A stretch of DNA of 64,000 nt, from assembly GCF_001717585.1 (NCBI RefSeq), contig NZ_CP017042.1, forward strand, positions 347,501 to 411,500, given 5' to 3'. The stretch is from Selenomonas sp. oral taxon 920. Lineage in GTDB: Bacteria; Bacillota; Negativicutes; Selenomonadales; Selenomonadaceae. Within the stretch, counting starts at the first letter, position 1; each line of letters opens with the position of its first letter. Position numbers and translations under genes: made by a program. This document shows positions 1-9,604 of the stretch, piece after piece. Below the pieces are notes generated by a model, which worked only from the letters and a program-made list of their open reading frames with translations, was not told where the DNA came from and did no database searches.

Positions 1-1655
<1,655 letters not shown>

Positions 1656-1657
<2 letters not shown>

Positions 1658-1775
1658 TACTGACCTGTCCGAGAAGCGAATCCGTAGGATGAAGCTGAAC
1701 GGGAAACAGGTCGTATGCGAAAACGTCCCAAGAACACGAGCGACAGCGAAGTGTGATTGGATGACGTTGACCGCT
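1656..1775 (+). repeat. Spacer repeat, copy A
   Basis: This stretch begins at the 3' end of 23S. Its reverse complement aligns without large gaps to 53962-54083, sharing blocks such as CCAATCACACTTCGC, GTGTTCTTGGGA and GCTTCTCGGACAGGTCAGTA; by eye about 80% of positions match. A weaker inverted relative lies at about 1955-2074. Confidence 0.8.
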
Positions 1776-2073
1776 AAGTAGCGAACCAAAACTGCGTGAG
1801 CGAAAGCGAACGAGCAGTTTTGTGTGAGTCACTTAGTCGACGTTGACGCAGTCAATGTCGACAGTAACTCAAAGGTACAAGCCTACAAATACAATTTGCT
1901 TGAAGTTTCTTCTGTGAAGTTTTGAGTGAACGACAGTTTACTCTATAGAGCGCAGGTAGTGTCAGCCAATCGTCTGTGTCCTTATGGACTTGACTCTTGG
2001 GACACTTATGCGTACGACTTGTTGAGCCAATCGCATACGCCCTGATGGGCTTTGCTCTTGGAACAAGTCAGTA
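1658..2073 (+). other. 23S-5S internal transcribed spacer, highly structured
   Basis: No tRNA is visible in this 416-base spacer. It contains several strong hairpins: AAAACTGC/GCAGTTTT (1788-1795 with 1814-1821), a near-perfect 12-bp pair GTCGACGTTGAC/GTCAATGTCGAC (1836-1847 with 1851-1862), and GACCTGT/ACAGGTC (1662-1668 with 1706-1712). Its two ends are related to each other in inverted orientation, so the spacer can fold back on itself, as expected of rRNA processing stems. Confidence 0.75.
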
Positions 2074-2074
2074 A
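1955..2074 (-). repeat. Spacer repeat, diverged inverted copy C
   Basis: Read on the minus strand this segment follows the same plan as copy A: TTACTGAC(C/T)TGT, then an AACA(A/G)GTCGTA block, then GTCCCAAGA, then GATTGG.TGAC. Similarity is clearly lower than between A and the copy near 54 kb. A and C face each other across the 23S-5S spacer and could base-pair in the precursor rRNA. Confidence 0.55.
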
Positions 2075-2190
2075 TGCGGTGATGATGCCTGAACGGTTCC
2101 ACCTGTTCCCATTCCGAACACAGTAGTTAAGCGTTCAAAGGCCGAGGGTACTTCGTTGGAGACGACGTGGGAGAGTAGGTAGTTGCCGCA
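2074..2190 (+). rRNA. rrf: 5S ribosomal RNA
   Basis: A 117-base gene with terminal pairing TGCGGTGATG/TTGCCGCA and the conserved internal block CCCATTCCGAACAC. It lies downstream of the 23S on the same strand and is followed at once by a terminator. Confidence 0.95.
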
Positions 2191-2195
2191 CAATC

Positions 2196-2228
2196 AAAGA
2201 CTCGTGAGCTTTCACGGGTCTTTTTTCT
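2196..2228 (+). terminator. rRNA operon terminator
   Basis: Stem GACTCGTG/CACGGGTC with a short loop, followed by TTTTTT. Confidence 0.85.
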
Positions 2229-2259
2229 TTCGATTGCTTCAAACATGTGACGTATCTTC

Positions 2260-2288
2260 TTGCATTTTCATTATAGTTTGACTATAAT
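2260..2288 (+). promoter_or_regulatory. Promoter and operator-like repeat of the MFS gene
   Basis: TTGCAT (2260-2265) and TATAAT (2283-2288) are 17 bases apart. A perfect inverted repeat, TTATAGT-TTG-ACTATAA (2271-2287), fills the spacer and overlaps the -10 box, which is the position of a repressor site. A second inverted repeat, CTGATAAA-TTCAT-TTTATCAG (2340-2360), lies in the leader. The regulator is not known. Confidence 0.65.
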
Positions 2289-2397
2289 AGGGAATGTTTC
2301 GTTCTTTCTCTGATGAGGCGGCGGTACACATGGAAAGCACTGATAAATTCATTTTATCAGCGATTTCTTGACGGCACGCCATGAAGGAGGCTGTTTC

Positions 2398-3738
2398 ATG
2401 ATTTTGGATCGGTTGGAGAATCTGCCGCTTGGCAGATTCCAGTACAAGCTGCTTGCTGTGACGGGCCTTGGCTGGCTGTTTGATGCAATGGATACGGGAC
2501 TGATTGCGTTTGTCCTGCCGGTGCTTGCACGGGAGTGGAGTCTCACGCCGGCGCAGGCGGGATGGATCGGGTCGATCGGTCTCATCGGCATGGCACTCGG
2601 TGCGGTGCTTGCGGGAACGATTGCAGACCGCATTGGGCGCAAGCAGGTGTTCACGATCACGGTTTTGCTCTATAGTATCTCGACAGGATTGTGTGCTGTG
2701 GCGTGGAGCTATGAGTCGCTGCTTGTGTTCCGCTTCCTTGTGGGCTTTGGTTTGGGCGGAGAGCTGCCTGTTGCGGCGACACTGATGAGCGAGTATGCAC
2801 CTGCAAAGCTGCGCGGCCGCTTCATTGTTCTCCTTGAGAGCTTCTGGGGACTAGGCTGGCTCGCGGCGGCGTGCATCGCCTATCTCCTGATTCCCGTCTT
2901 TGGGTGGCAGGCTGCCTTCCTCATTGGTGCGCTTCCTGCACTCTATGTGTTCCTCCTGCGTCTGCATATGCCGGAGTCGATTCGCTATCTGCTCTCAAAG
3001 GGGCGTGTGGATGAGGCAAAAGCGATTATCCGTGACATCGAACACCAGCTGAAGATGCCGGAGCGTCCGTTCCTCGATCAGCTTGCACCGGGCAGAGTAC
3101 AGGCGGAGCGTGTGGAGACACCGGGCTTTATGACCCTTTGGGCAAAGGGAATGCGACGCCGTACAACGATGCTCTGGCTTGCGTGGTTCGGCATTGTGTT
3201 CAGCTACTACGGGATCTTTATGTGGCTGCCGTCAATTGTGTATGCACAGGGATTCGAGATTGTAAAGACGTTCGAGTATGTGCTCATCATGACGCTCGCA
3301 CAGCTGCCGGGCTACTATGCGGCGGCGTACTTGGTGGATGTGATCGGGCGGCGTTATACGCTTGGGCTGTTTCTGCTTCTGAGCGGTGTGTGCAGCTATT
3401 TCTTCGGCAATGCGGGCGATGTCACGGCACTCCTTGTCTGGGGTGCGGCGATGAGCTTCTTCAACCTCGGAGCATGGGGCGTGATCTACACCTATACGCC
3501 GGAGCAGTATCCGACGTCGATGCGTGCGCTCGGCAGCGGCTGGGCGGCGGGCTTCGGGCGCATCGGCGGCATGATTGCGCCGATGCTTGTAGGCGTGATG
3601 CTCGCGCATGCATTCCCGATGAGCGGCATCTTTATGATGTTCGCGGCGGTCTTCGCACTGATCTCGGGGGCGGTTATTCTTCTCGGGCGTGAGAGCAAAC
3701 AGCAGACGCTCGAGGAATTGGAGCATTCACTCGGCTGA
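2398..3738 (+). CDS. MFS transporter (NiaP/aromatic-acid:H+ symporter type)
   Basis: A 446-residue inner-membrane secondary transporter with about 12 hydrophobic segments. Start ATG at 2398 has AAGGAGG at 2384-2390. The first cytoplasmic loop shows the MFS signature around GTIADRIGRK, and FRFLVGFGLGGELPVA is the matching motif of the sugar/acid porter branch. The N-terminal LPLGRFQYKLLAVTGLGWLF with an acidic residue in the first helix (FDAMD) resembles niacin transporter NiaP and benzoate-type carriers. Substrate cannot be read from sequence; nicotinate or an aromatic acid is an inference. It is a single-gene unit with its own promoter and terminator. Confidence 0.8.
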   Translation: MILDRLENLPLGRFQYKLLAVTGLGWLFDAMDTGLIAFVLPVLAREWSLTPAQAGWIGSIGLIGMALGAVLAGTIADRIGRKQVFTITVLLYSISTGLCAVAWSYESLLVFRFLVGFGLGGELPVAATLMSEYAPAKLRGRFIVLLESFWGLGWLAAACIAYLLIPVFGWQAAFLIGALPALYVFLLRLHMPESIRYLLSKGRVDEAKAIIRDIEHQLKMPERPFLDQLAPGRVQAERVETPGFMTLWAKGMRRRTTMLWLAWFGIVFSYYGIFMWLPSIVYAQGFEIVKTFEYVLIMTLAQLPGYYAAAYLVDVIGRRYTLGLFLLLSGVCSYFFGNAGDVTALLVWGAAMSFFNLGAWGVIYTYTPEQYPTSMRALGSGWAAGFGRIGGMIAPMLVGVMLAHAFPMSGIFMMFAAVFALISGAVILLGRESKQQTLEELEHSLG

Positions 3739-3766
3739 CGGAAAAAACTAGCGAAAATTTCTTGAC

Positions 3767-3811
3767 TGTGCTACAATGGAGCGGATAAACTCTATTGTAG
3801 CACATTTTTTT
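3767..3811 (+). terminator. Terminator after the MFS gene
   Basis: Perfect 11-bp inverted repeat TGTGCTACAAT/ATTGTAGCACA (3767-3777 with 3794-3804), 16-base loop, then seven T. A TTGACT-N16-GATAAA promoter-like pair (3762-3789) overlaps it, so a dual operator role is possible. Confidence 0.7.
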
Positions 3812-3822
3812 GAGGTGACATT

Positions 3823-5850
3823 TTGCGATATTGTTTGAAACGTCTTGCAGCGGCGTCTCTTTTTGCGTTGGCAATAAATTTTCATACGCCGGAGATTCAT
3901 GCGATGCCGCCGATCCTTCCGTACAGCGAGGTGATAGCGGGCATGCAGGGAACGGCATATACGGTGCTTGATACCTCGGGAGAGATTCGCACATTTCCCG
4001 TTGAAATCCTCGGCGCGATGGAGGGCGGCAAGGGCTCACAGCGCATGATCATGGCACGGACGAGCGGCGATCTCATCGAACAGGTCGGCGGTGTGCTTCA
4101 GGGGATGAGCGGCAGCCCGATCTATGTGGATGGTCGTCTTGTTGGTGCGCTTGCTGCAGGTCTGAAGGATCTCAGCCCCTATACGTTCTTCATCACGCCG
4201 ATCGAGGACATGACGCCAATCTGGTCGATGCCGGACACGAAGAATCAGACGAATATTGATACGGTCGATATTGTAAAGGAGCTTGAGGAGCGCAAGAAGG
4301 CGGAGGAGAAACGCCGTCTGCGCGAGCGTGAGAAGGAATTCGCGAAGATGTCGCGCGCCGAGCGCGAAGCGGAGTGGCGCGATATGATCGCGGTACTGAA
4401 GGGGGAGAAGACGGAGGACACGGAGGACACTGCGACGAACTCCGACACGTCTGCGGCAGCGGAGGCGTCTTCTGCTGCCGCACATACGGACAGCGCCTCC
4501 GAGGATACGGAAGCCAAGTCTGGAAATGCGGCGGAGGAGAAGGCATATTTCTTTACGCAGGGCTTTAACGCTGCGGGGCTGCGCTATTTGCAGAACAACC
4601 TTCCAATGAATGGAGCCTCCTTCCTGCCGCTCGGCGGTTTTGGCGCAAGTTCCAAGCTGCACACACGCTATGATGCGACGCTCACGGGCGGTCAGCCCGT
4701 CGGTGTGGCGCTCGTCTACGGGGATTTCAGCATCGGTGCGACAGGCACGGTGACGGCAGTGGATGGCAAAAAGGTCGTCGCGTTTGGTCATTCGTTCATG
4801 CACAAGGGAAATGTCAACTATTTCATGACGGATGCTGATGTCATCGGGACGATTGCGGGGCAGAGCAACGGCGTGAAGATCGCGAACATTGGCAGTGTGA
4901 TCGGGCGTGTCAATCAGGATCGTGAGACGGGGGTCGCGGGGGTACTCGGAACGTTCCCGACGGCGGTGCCGGTGCAGATCCATATCAAGGACAATGCACT
5001 CGGCAAAGATGAGACGTTTGGTGCGCAGATTGCGTACGATGAGGACTTCCTGCCGATTCTCTCGGGCAGTGTCGCCTATGCGGCGATGAGCCGTGTCGCG
5101 GATTCGCTCGGGAGCAGCACGGCACGCATCCGCTTTGCCATTCGGACGAATGCCTATGAGGGCGGTATTTTCGAGCGCCGCAATATGTATTACAGTGCGG
5201 CGGATGTCGGTCAGGTCGCCGTGGCAGAACTCCTGCAGGCGGTGAATCTGATCGTGACGAACTCAGAGAAGGAGTCCGATGTCATTGATGTCAATGTGGA
5301 TGTGGAGCTGGACGGCGAGCGGAAGACGGCACTCCTCGTCTCGGCAACGCCGGACAAGATGACGGTGAAACCCGGTGAGACGGTGACGTTCAAGACAACG
5401 ATCCGTCCCTATCGGAAGGCGGAGGAGACGCTCTCCATTCCTTACAAGGTACCAAAGGCGCAGCCGGCGGGGACGCTGAACCTCGATATCCGTGGAGGCG
5501 GCTTTGTGCCTGTGAATCCGCTGATGCTTCTTGCACAGGCAGGCCTTGAGGTGCCCGACGATGAGGAGAAGTTCAAGTCGACGAGCGACCGTCTGCGTGA
5601 GCTCGCGGAACAGGGACAGAACAACGAGATCATCATTGCTCCGGGCGCCGCTCCTGCACCGACCTCCGAGAAGGAGATGAAAAAGCGCATGAAGGCGGCG
5701 GCAAAGGCATCGGCGCACGCGGCACAGAATGAGCCGGAGAAGCGCGTGACCCTTCTCGCCGATCCGAAGAAGAAGGAAGAGAAAGAGAAGTTCTTCGCAC
5801 CATATGTGATTGAGAATGTGATACACGCAACGCTAAAGGTAGAGGAATAG
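3823..5850 (+). CDS. Secreted SpoIVB-type S55 peptidase domain protein
   Basis: 675 residues from a TTG start at 3823 preceded by GAGGTG. Residues 1-27 look like a signal peptide. The serine motif GMSGSPIY lies at residues 94-101 and a second conserved motif AFGHSF has its His at residue 323, both typical of MEROPS S55. Between them sits a low-complexity charged insert (about 145-245) rich in Lys/Arg/Glu, then Ala/Ser/Glu/Asp. The Ser motif comes before the His motif, opposite to SpoIVB itself; I recall this order from other non-sporulation members of the family. The C-terminal third is beta-rich and ends in a charged Lys/Glu tail. Substrate unknown; an envelope signalling or processing role is inferred. 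It lies 11 bases before murA and may be cotranscribed. Confidence 0.75.
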   Translation: MRYCLKRLAAASLFALAINFHTPEIHAMPPILPYSEVIAGMQGTAYTVLDTSGEIRTFPVEILGAMEGGKGSQRMIMARTSGDLIEQVGGVLQGMSGSPIYVDGRLVGALAAGLKDLSPYTFFITPIEDMTPIWSMPDTKNQTNIDTVDIVKELEERKKAEEKRRLREREKEFAKMSRAEREAEWRDMIAVLKGEKTEDTEDTATNSDTSAAAEASSAAAHTDSASEDTEAKSGNAAEEKAYFFTQGFNAAGLRYLQNNLPMNGASFLPLGGFGASSKLHTRYDATLTGGQPVGVALVYGDFSIGATGTVTAVDGKKVVAFGHSFMHKGNVNYFMTDADVIGTIAGQSNGVKIANIGSVIGRVNQDRETGVAGVLGTFPTAVPVQIHIKDNALGKDETFGAQIAYDEDFLPILSGSVAYAAMSRVADSLGSSTARIRFAIRTNAYEGGIFERRNMYYSAADVGQVAVAELLQAVNLIVTNSEKESDVIDVNVDVELDGERKTALLVSATPDKMTVKPGETVTFKTTIRPYRKAEETLSIPYKVPKAQPAGTLNLDIRGGGFVPVNPLMLLAQAGLEVPDDEEKFKSTSDRLRELAEQGQNNEIIIAPGAAPAPTSEKEMKKRMKAAAKASAHAAQNEPEKRVTLLADPKKKEEKEKFFAPYVIENVIHATLKVEE

Positions 5851-5861
5851 GGGAACGACGA

Positions 5862-7157
5862 ATGGAACAACTGGTGATTCACGGGGGCAATCCACTGCGC
5901 GGCCGCGTGAAAATCGGTGGAGCGAAAAACGCAGTGCTGCCGATCATCGCGGCGGCACTTCTCGGCAGTCGGGGGGTGAGTGTGCTCGACGATGTACCGG
6001 CACTCGAGGATGTCTATACAATCTCCTCGGTACTGCGCTCGCTCGGGGTGAAGGCGGACTACTCTGCTGCAGAGCATCGGCTGACGATCGACGCGTCGAA
6101 GATCGAGACACTTGCAGCGCCCTATGAGCTGGTACGCAAGATGCGCGCCTCGTTTCTCATCATGGGCCCCCTGCTTGCGCGAGAGGGGCGCGCAGAGATC
6201 TCTCTGCCGGGCGGCTGCGCGATCGGGACGCGTCCTATTGACCTGCATTTGAAGGGGTTTGAGGCACTGGGCGCAAACATTGAGATCACACAAGGCGCGA
6301 TTCACGCCTCTGCGCCGAACGGGCTGAAGGGCGCGCGAATCTATTTCGACTTCCCGAGCGTGGGAGCGACGGAGAACGTGATGATGGCGGCATCCTGTGC
6401 TGAGGGGCAGACGATCCTCGAGAATCCCGCGCTCGAGCCGGAGATCGTCGATCTCGCAAACTATCTGAACGTTATGGGGGCGCACATCCGCGGCGCGGGA
6501 ACGAATCAGATCAAGATTGACGGTGTGCCGCAGCTTTCGGCGGCGGACTATACAATCATCCCTGACCGCATCGAGGCGGGGACATACATGGTTGCCGCGG
6601 CGATGACAGGCGGAGATGTCTTTATCGAAAATGCGATCAGCGAGCACCTGAAGCCTGTTGTGGCAAAGCTCACAGAGGCGGGGGCACAGATCGAGGAGGA
6701 CATCGCAGGCATCCGCGTGCGTGCGGATGGGAAGATGAAGGCAATCGACCTAAAAACAATGCCGTATCCCGGCTTTCCAACGGATATGCAGGCGCAGTTC
6801 ATGGCACTGCTTACCCTTGCGGAGGGAACGAGTGTTGTGACGGAGACGGTGTTCGAGAACCGCTTTATGCACGTTGAGGAGCTCGTGCGCATGGGGGCGC
6901 AGATCCGTGTAGACGGGCGGACGGCGACGGTCGAGGGCGGACAGCGCCTGACGGGTGCTGCCGTGCGTGCGACGGATCTGCGTGCGGGTGCCGCGATGGT
7001 GCTTGCAGGTCTCGTGGCAGACGGCGAGACGCGCGTCGGCTACATCCATCACATTGACCGCGGATACGATGATCTCGTGGCAAAGCTCGTTGCACTCGGT
7101 GCGGACATCAGCCGCGTTGAGGCGGAATGGAACGAGGATGAAAAATCACTTGCATAA
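5862..7157 (+). CDS. murA: UDP-N-acetylglucosamine 1-carboxyvinyltransferase
   Basis: 431 residues, normal MurA length. The enzyme transfers enolpyruvate from PEP to UDP-GlcNAc, the first committed step of peptidoglycan synthesis, in the cytosol. The KNAVLP substrate-binding motif is at residues 22-27 and the catalytic loop [15 protein letters not shown] holds the PEP-reactive Cys at residue 119, the fosfomycin target. Residues 1-20 and the last quarter form the first inside-out barrel domain of the EPSP-synthase fold. It follows the S55 protein closely; no separate promoter is evident. Confidence 0.97.
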   Translation: MEQLVIHGGNPLRGRVKIGGAKNAVLPIIAAALLGSRGVSVLDDVPALEDVYTISSVLRSLGVKADYSAAEHRLTIDASKIETLAAPYELVRKMRASFLIMGPLLAREGRAEISLPGGCAIGTRPIDLHLKGFEALGANIEITQGAIHASAPNGLKGARIYFDFPSVGATENVMMAASCAEGQTILENPALEPEIVDLANYLNVMGAHIRGAGTNQIKIDGVPQLSAADYTIIPDRIEAGTYMVAAAMTGGDVFIENAISEHLKPVVAKLTEAGAQIEEDIAGIRVRADGKMKAIDLKTMPYPGFPTDMQAQFMALLTLAEGTSVVTETVFENRFMHVEELVRMGAQIRVDGRTATVEGGQRLTGAAVRATDLRAGAAMVLAGLVADGETRVGYIHHIDRGYDDLVAKLVALGADISRVEAEWNEDEKSLA

Positions 7158-7178
7158 ATAGGATTTATGCGATAGAAT
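7150..7178 (+). promoter_or_regulatory. scfA promoter with an inverted repeat between the boxes
   Basis: TTGCAT (7150-7155) and TAGAAT (7173-7178) are 17 bases apart. The perfect inverted repeat GCATAAAT-AGG-ATTTATGC (7152-7170) spans the gap and overlaps the murA stop codon. This looks like a repressor site on the promoter; the regulator is unknown. Confidence 0.55.
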
Positions 7179-7211
7179 TGAAAGACAAGACCGATTGAGG
7201 AGGAATGAGTC

Positions 7212-7349
7212 ATGAAGCATATCAAGACGGTCAATAAGCCGACGATGCAGTCCACGCTCTACACGGGCGGCTGCGGTGAATGTCAGGCGTCCTGCCAGTC
7301 TGCCTGCAAGACTTCCTGCACGGTGGGCAACCAGCCCTGCGCGAAGTAA
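7212..7349 (+). CDS. scfA: SCIFF ribosomally made peptide precursor
   Basis: A 45-residue peptide with six cysteines (residues 21, 24, 28, 32, 36 and 43), the 'six cysteines in forty-five residues' RiPP. The N-terminal MKHIKTVNKPTMQSTLYTGG leader block and the C-terminal Cys block match the family. Thioether bridges between Cys and Thr are installed by the adjacent radical SAM enzyme. Start ATG 7212 has GAGGAGG just upstream. The mature product's function is not known in any organism that I am aware of. A terminator separates it from scfB. Confidence 0.95.
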   Translation: MKHIKTVNKPTMQSTLYTGGCGECQASCQSACKTSCTVGNQPCAK

Positions 7350-7366
7350 GACGGGGGAATCGGCGC

Positions 7367-7397
7367 AGCCCTTCTCGCTTGCGAGAGGGGCTTTTTC
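7367..7397 (+). terminator. Terminator after scfA
   Basis: Stem AGCCCTTCTCGC/GCGAGAGGGGCT with a two-base loop followed by TTTTT. It would make a short abundant scfA transcript with partial read-through to scfB. Confidence 0.85.
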
Positions 7398-7410
7398 TGT
7401 GTATTTTGTC

Positions 7411-7484
7411 ATGCATACACTACGCAGACGCTTAGCTGCGTTTTCCTGCTTGTTCCACTAGGGCTTGCTTAGGCGTACTGCATT
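7411..7484. repeat. Hairpin repeat, short copy (relative of 50789-50957)
   Basis: The ends can pair (ATGCA/TGCAT and TACGC/GCGTA). A 23-base block at 7448-7470, containing GTTCCACTAGGGCTTGC, matches the reverse complement of 50802-50824 with one difference. It sits between the scfA terminator and the scfB ribosome-binding site. It looks like a shortened member of a dispersed hairpin family. Confidence 0.6.
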
Positions 7485-7511
7485 TCCAAGAGTGTTTACG
7501 AAGGAGAAGAA

Positions 7512-8909
7512 ATGAAAGTCCGAACGCATAAGTTCAAACAGAACGGTATGCATATCCTTGTTGATGTGAACAGCGGTGCTGTCCATGTAATTGACGAGAT
7601 GATTTATGATATGATGGATGACTTCGACGGGACAAACGACGAGGCGGTGGTCGCGCACCTTGCGGGACGCTATTCTGAGGCAGATCTGCGTGAGGCGTGC
7701 GGCGAGCTCCATGAGCTGATGGCGGCGGGCGCACTCTTTGCTCCCGATATAGATGTGCCGCCGACGTTCAAGTCGCGCGGTCTTGTCAAGTCCCTCTGTC
7801 TGATGGTGGCGCAGGACTGCAATCTGCGCTGCAAGTACTGCTTCGGCGACGGCGGCAGCTACGGCGGACACCGCGCCGTCATGAGCCCCGAGGTCGGACG
7901 TGCGGCGGTGGACTTCATCATCAATGGCTGCGGCCCGCGGAAGCACTGCGAGATCGACTTTTTCGGCGGTGAGCCGCTCATGAATCTCGGCACAGTGAAG
8001 GAGGTCACGGCGTACGTCCGCAGGCGTGAGCAGGAGACGGGAAAGGAGTTCAAGCTGACGCTCACGACAAACGGCATGCTCCTCTCAGATAAGAATATCG
8101 CGTGGCTGAACGACAACAACATCTCGGTTGTACTTTCCTCGGATGGGCGGCGCGAGGTGCACGATGCCATGCGTCCCGATGTGCGCGGCAACGGCTCATA
8201 TGATGTCGTGATGAGAAACTTCAAGAAGCTCGTCGATGCGCGCCATGGGAACGACTACTACCTGCGTGGCACATATACACGTGAGAATCTGGACTTTACG
8301 AAGGACGTGCTCGCGATGAACGAGGCGGGCTTTGACATCCTCTCGATGGAGCCGGTCGTGCTCAAGGACAGTCCGCTCGGCTTTACGGAGGAAGATCTGC
8401 CGCGTATCTTCGCCGAGTACGATCATCTGACCGAAACGTATCTCAGCCGCGTGCGCGCGGGCAAGGGGTTCTTTTTCTTCCACTTCAATATGGATCTGAA
8501 TCACGGCCCGTGCGTTGCAAAGCGGCTTGCGGGCTGCGGCGCGGGGCATGAGTACTATGCTGTCGCGGAGAACGGCGACCTCTATCCGTGCCATCAGTTC
8601 GTCGGACGTGAGGGCTACCGGCTTGGCTCGGTCTTTACGGGTGTGGAGAGCATGGAGCTTCCGACGTATTTCCGCAACTCGCATGTGCTGAATAAACCTC
8701 TCTGCCGTGACTGCTGGGCGCGGTTTTACTGCAGCGGCGGCTGTCATGCGAACGCGGATCTCTTTCACGGGGATATCCGGCATCCGTACGAGCTGGGCTG
8801 TGAGATTCAGAAGAAGCGCCTTGAGTGCGCCATCCTCGTACAGGCGGTGCTTGCGCTCGAACAGGAGGCGGAGGAGGAGACACAGGAGGAAATGCGCAAG
8901 CGGGCGTGA
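7512..8909 (+). CDS. scfB: SCIFF maturase, radical SAM/SPASM thioether-forming enzyme
   Basis: 465 residues. An N-terminal peptide-binding (RRE-like) region of about 85 residues precedes the radical SAM core with the CxxxCxxC cluster at Cys103, Cys107 and Cys110 (CNLRCKYC). The C-terminal SPASM region holds further cysteines in YPCHQFVGREGYRLGS and in CRDCWARFYCSGGC for auxiliary iron-sulfur clusters. The family uses S-adenosylmethionine to link SCIFF Cys sulfurs to Thr alpha carbons. Position directly after scfA supports the pairing. Confidence 0.95.
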   Translation: MKVRTHKFKQNGMHILVDVNSGAVHVIDEMIYDMMDDFDGTNDEAVVAHLAGRYSEADLREACGELHELMAAGALFAPDIDVPPTFKSRGLVKSLCLMVAQDCNLRCKYCFGDGGSYGGHRAVMSPEVGRAAVDFIINGCGPRKHCEIDFFGGEPLMNLGTVKEVTAYVRRREQETGKEFKLTLTTNGMLLSDKNIAWLNDNNISVVLSSDGRREVHDAMRPDVRGNGSYDVVMRNFKKLVDARHGNDYYLRGTYTRENLDFTKDVLAMNEAGFDILSMEPVVLKDSPLGFTEEDLPRIFAEYDHLTETYLSRVRAGKGFFFFHFNMDLNHGPCVAKRLAGCGAGHEYYAVAENGDLYPCHQFVGREGYRLGSVFTGVESMELPTYFRNSHVLNKPLCRDCWARFYCSGGCHANADLFHGDIRHPYELGCEIQKKRLECAILVQAVLALEQEAEEETQEEMRKRA

Positions 8910-8935
8910 TTTATTTGTGAACGTTAAAAATTTCC

Positions 8936-8964
8936 TTGACAAGGCGGGGCATATCCGCTATAAT
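8936..8964 (+). promoter_or_regulatory. Consensus sigma-A promoter of the tRNA gene
   Basis: TTGACA (8936-8941) and TATAAT (8959-8964) are exactly 17 bases apart. Confidence 0.9.
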
Positions 8965-8988
8965 TGCCCATGTTGCTGAGAGCGACAC

Positions 8989-9064
8989 AGGGGTATCGCC
9001 AAGTTGGTAAGGCACGGGATTCTGAATCCCGCATGCGTTGGTTCGAGTCCAGCTACCCCTGCCA
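8989..9064 (+). tRNA. tRNA-Gln (anticodon CTG)
   Basis: Acceptor stem AGGGGTA/TACCCCT, D-arm, anticodon stem CGGGA/TCCCG with loop TTCTGAA, T-arm with GGTTCGAGTCC, discriminator G and an encoded CCA (9062-9064). The body GGGGTATCGCCAAG is characteristic of tRNA-Gln. Confidence 0.95.
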
Positions 9065-9075
9065 TTCGTAAATTC

Positions 9076-9104
9076 GGAGCCGCAATTATTTGCGGCTCCT
9101 TTTG
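9076..9104 (+). terminator. tRNA terminator
   Basis: Stem GGAGCCGCAA/TTGCGGCTCC followed by TTTTG. Confidence 0.9.
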
Positions 9105-9122
9105 TATTTGTTGAAAAAATCA

Positions 9123-9151
9123 TTGAAAACTATTCTTAATTTTGCTACGAT
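9123..9151 (+). promoter_or_regulatory. Promoter of the DUF4418/ABC operon
   Basis: TTGAAA (9123-9128) and TACGAT (9146-9151), 17 bases apart. The sequence TGAAAACTATTCTTA (9124-9138) overlaps the -35 box and resembles motifs near 14863 and 14897; it may be a metal-regulator site. Confidence 0.55.
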
Positions 9152-9187
9152 ATGGAGACGATTAATCTCATCGAAGGAGTTGTTACC

Positions 9188-9604
9188 ATGAACGAAAAGA
9201 AACGCAGATGCGGCATCACGGACGTACTGCTGCTCGTGCTGAATCTTATCTTCTTTGTCGGCATACAGACAGTATTTGCGCCCTGTGAGGCGCGCCCCGA
9301 CGGCTCGTGGATGACATGTCACTGGGCGGGGCAGGCACTCATTGGGATTGCGGCGGCACTGCTCGCGATTGCAGTCATGCACCTTGTCATTCCGCGCACA
9401 CAGGTCAAGATTGGACTCTCACTTGCCGTGATTCCGGTCTCTGTATTGGCATTCGCTGTGCCGGATCATCTCATCGATCTCTGCATGATGGAGACGATGC
9501 ACTGCCATACGGTGATGGAGCCGGCGGTGACGGTACTCTCGCTGCTGAACGTGCTGCTTGCTGCTGCTGATATTTATGTCTATCAAAAAGGGGAGAACGG
9601 ATGA
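9188..9604 (+). CDS. DUF4418 family membrane protein
   Basis: 138 residues from ATG 9188 (AAGGAGT upstream). Four predicted membrane segments with conserved Cys/His pairs, CHWAG and CHTVMEP, plus an external-loop Cys (FAPC), which match the DUF4418 family. It overlaps the following permease gene by four bases (ATGA), so the two are translationally coupled. The family often sits beside MacB-like ABC export systems; its role is unknown, perhaps sensing or partnering the exporter. Confidence 0.8.
   Translation: MNEKKRRCGITDVLLLVLNLIFFVGIQTVFAPCEARPDGSWMTCHWAGQALIGIAAALLAIAVMHLVIPRTQVKIGLSLAVIPVSVLAFAVPDHLIDLCMMETMHCHTVMEPAVTVLSLLNVLLAAADIYVYQKGENG

Noticed and set aside
3762-3790. TTGACT with nearby TACAAT as a promoter for the S55 gene
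   Set aside because: These two boxes are only four bases apart; the alternative GATAAA at 16 bases is weak and the sequence is better explained as a terminator.
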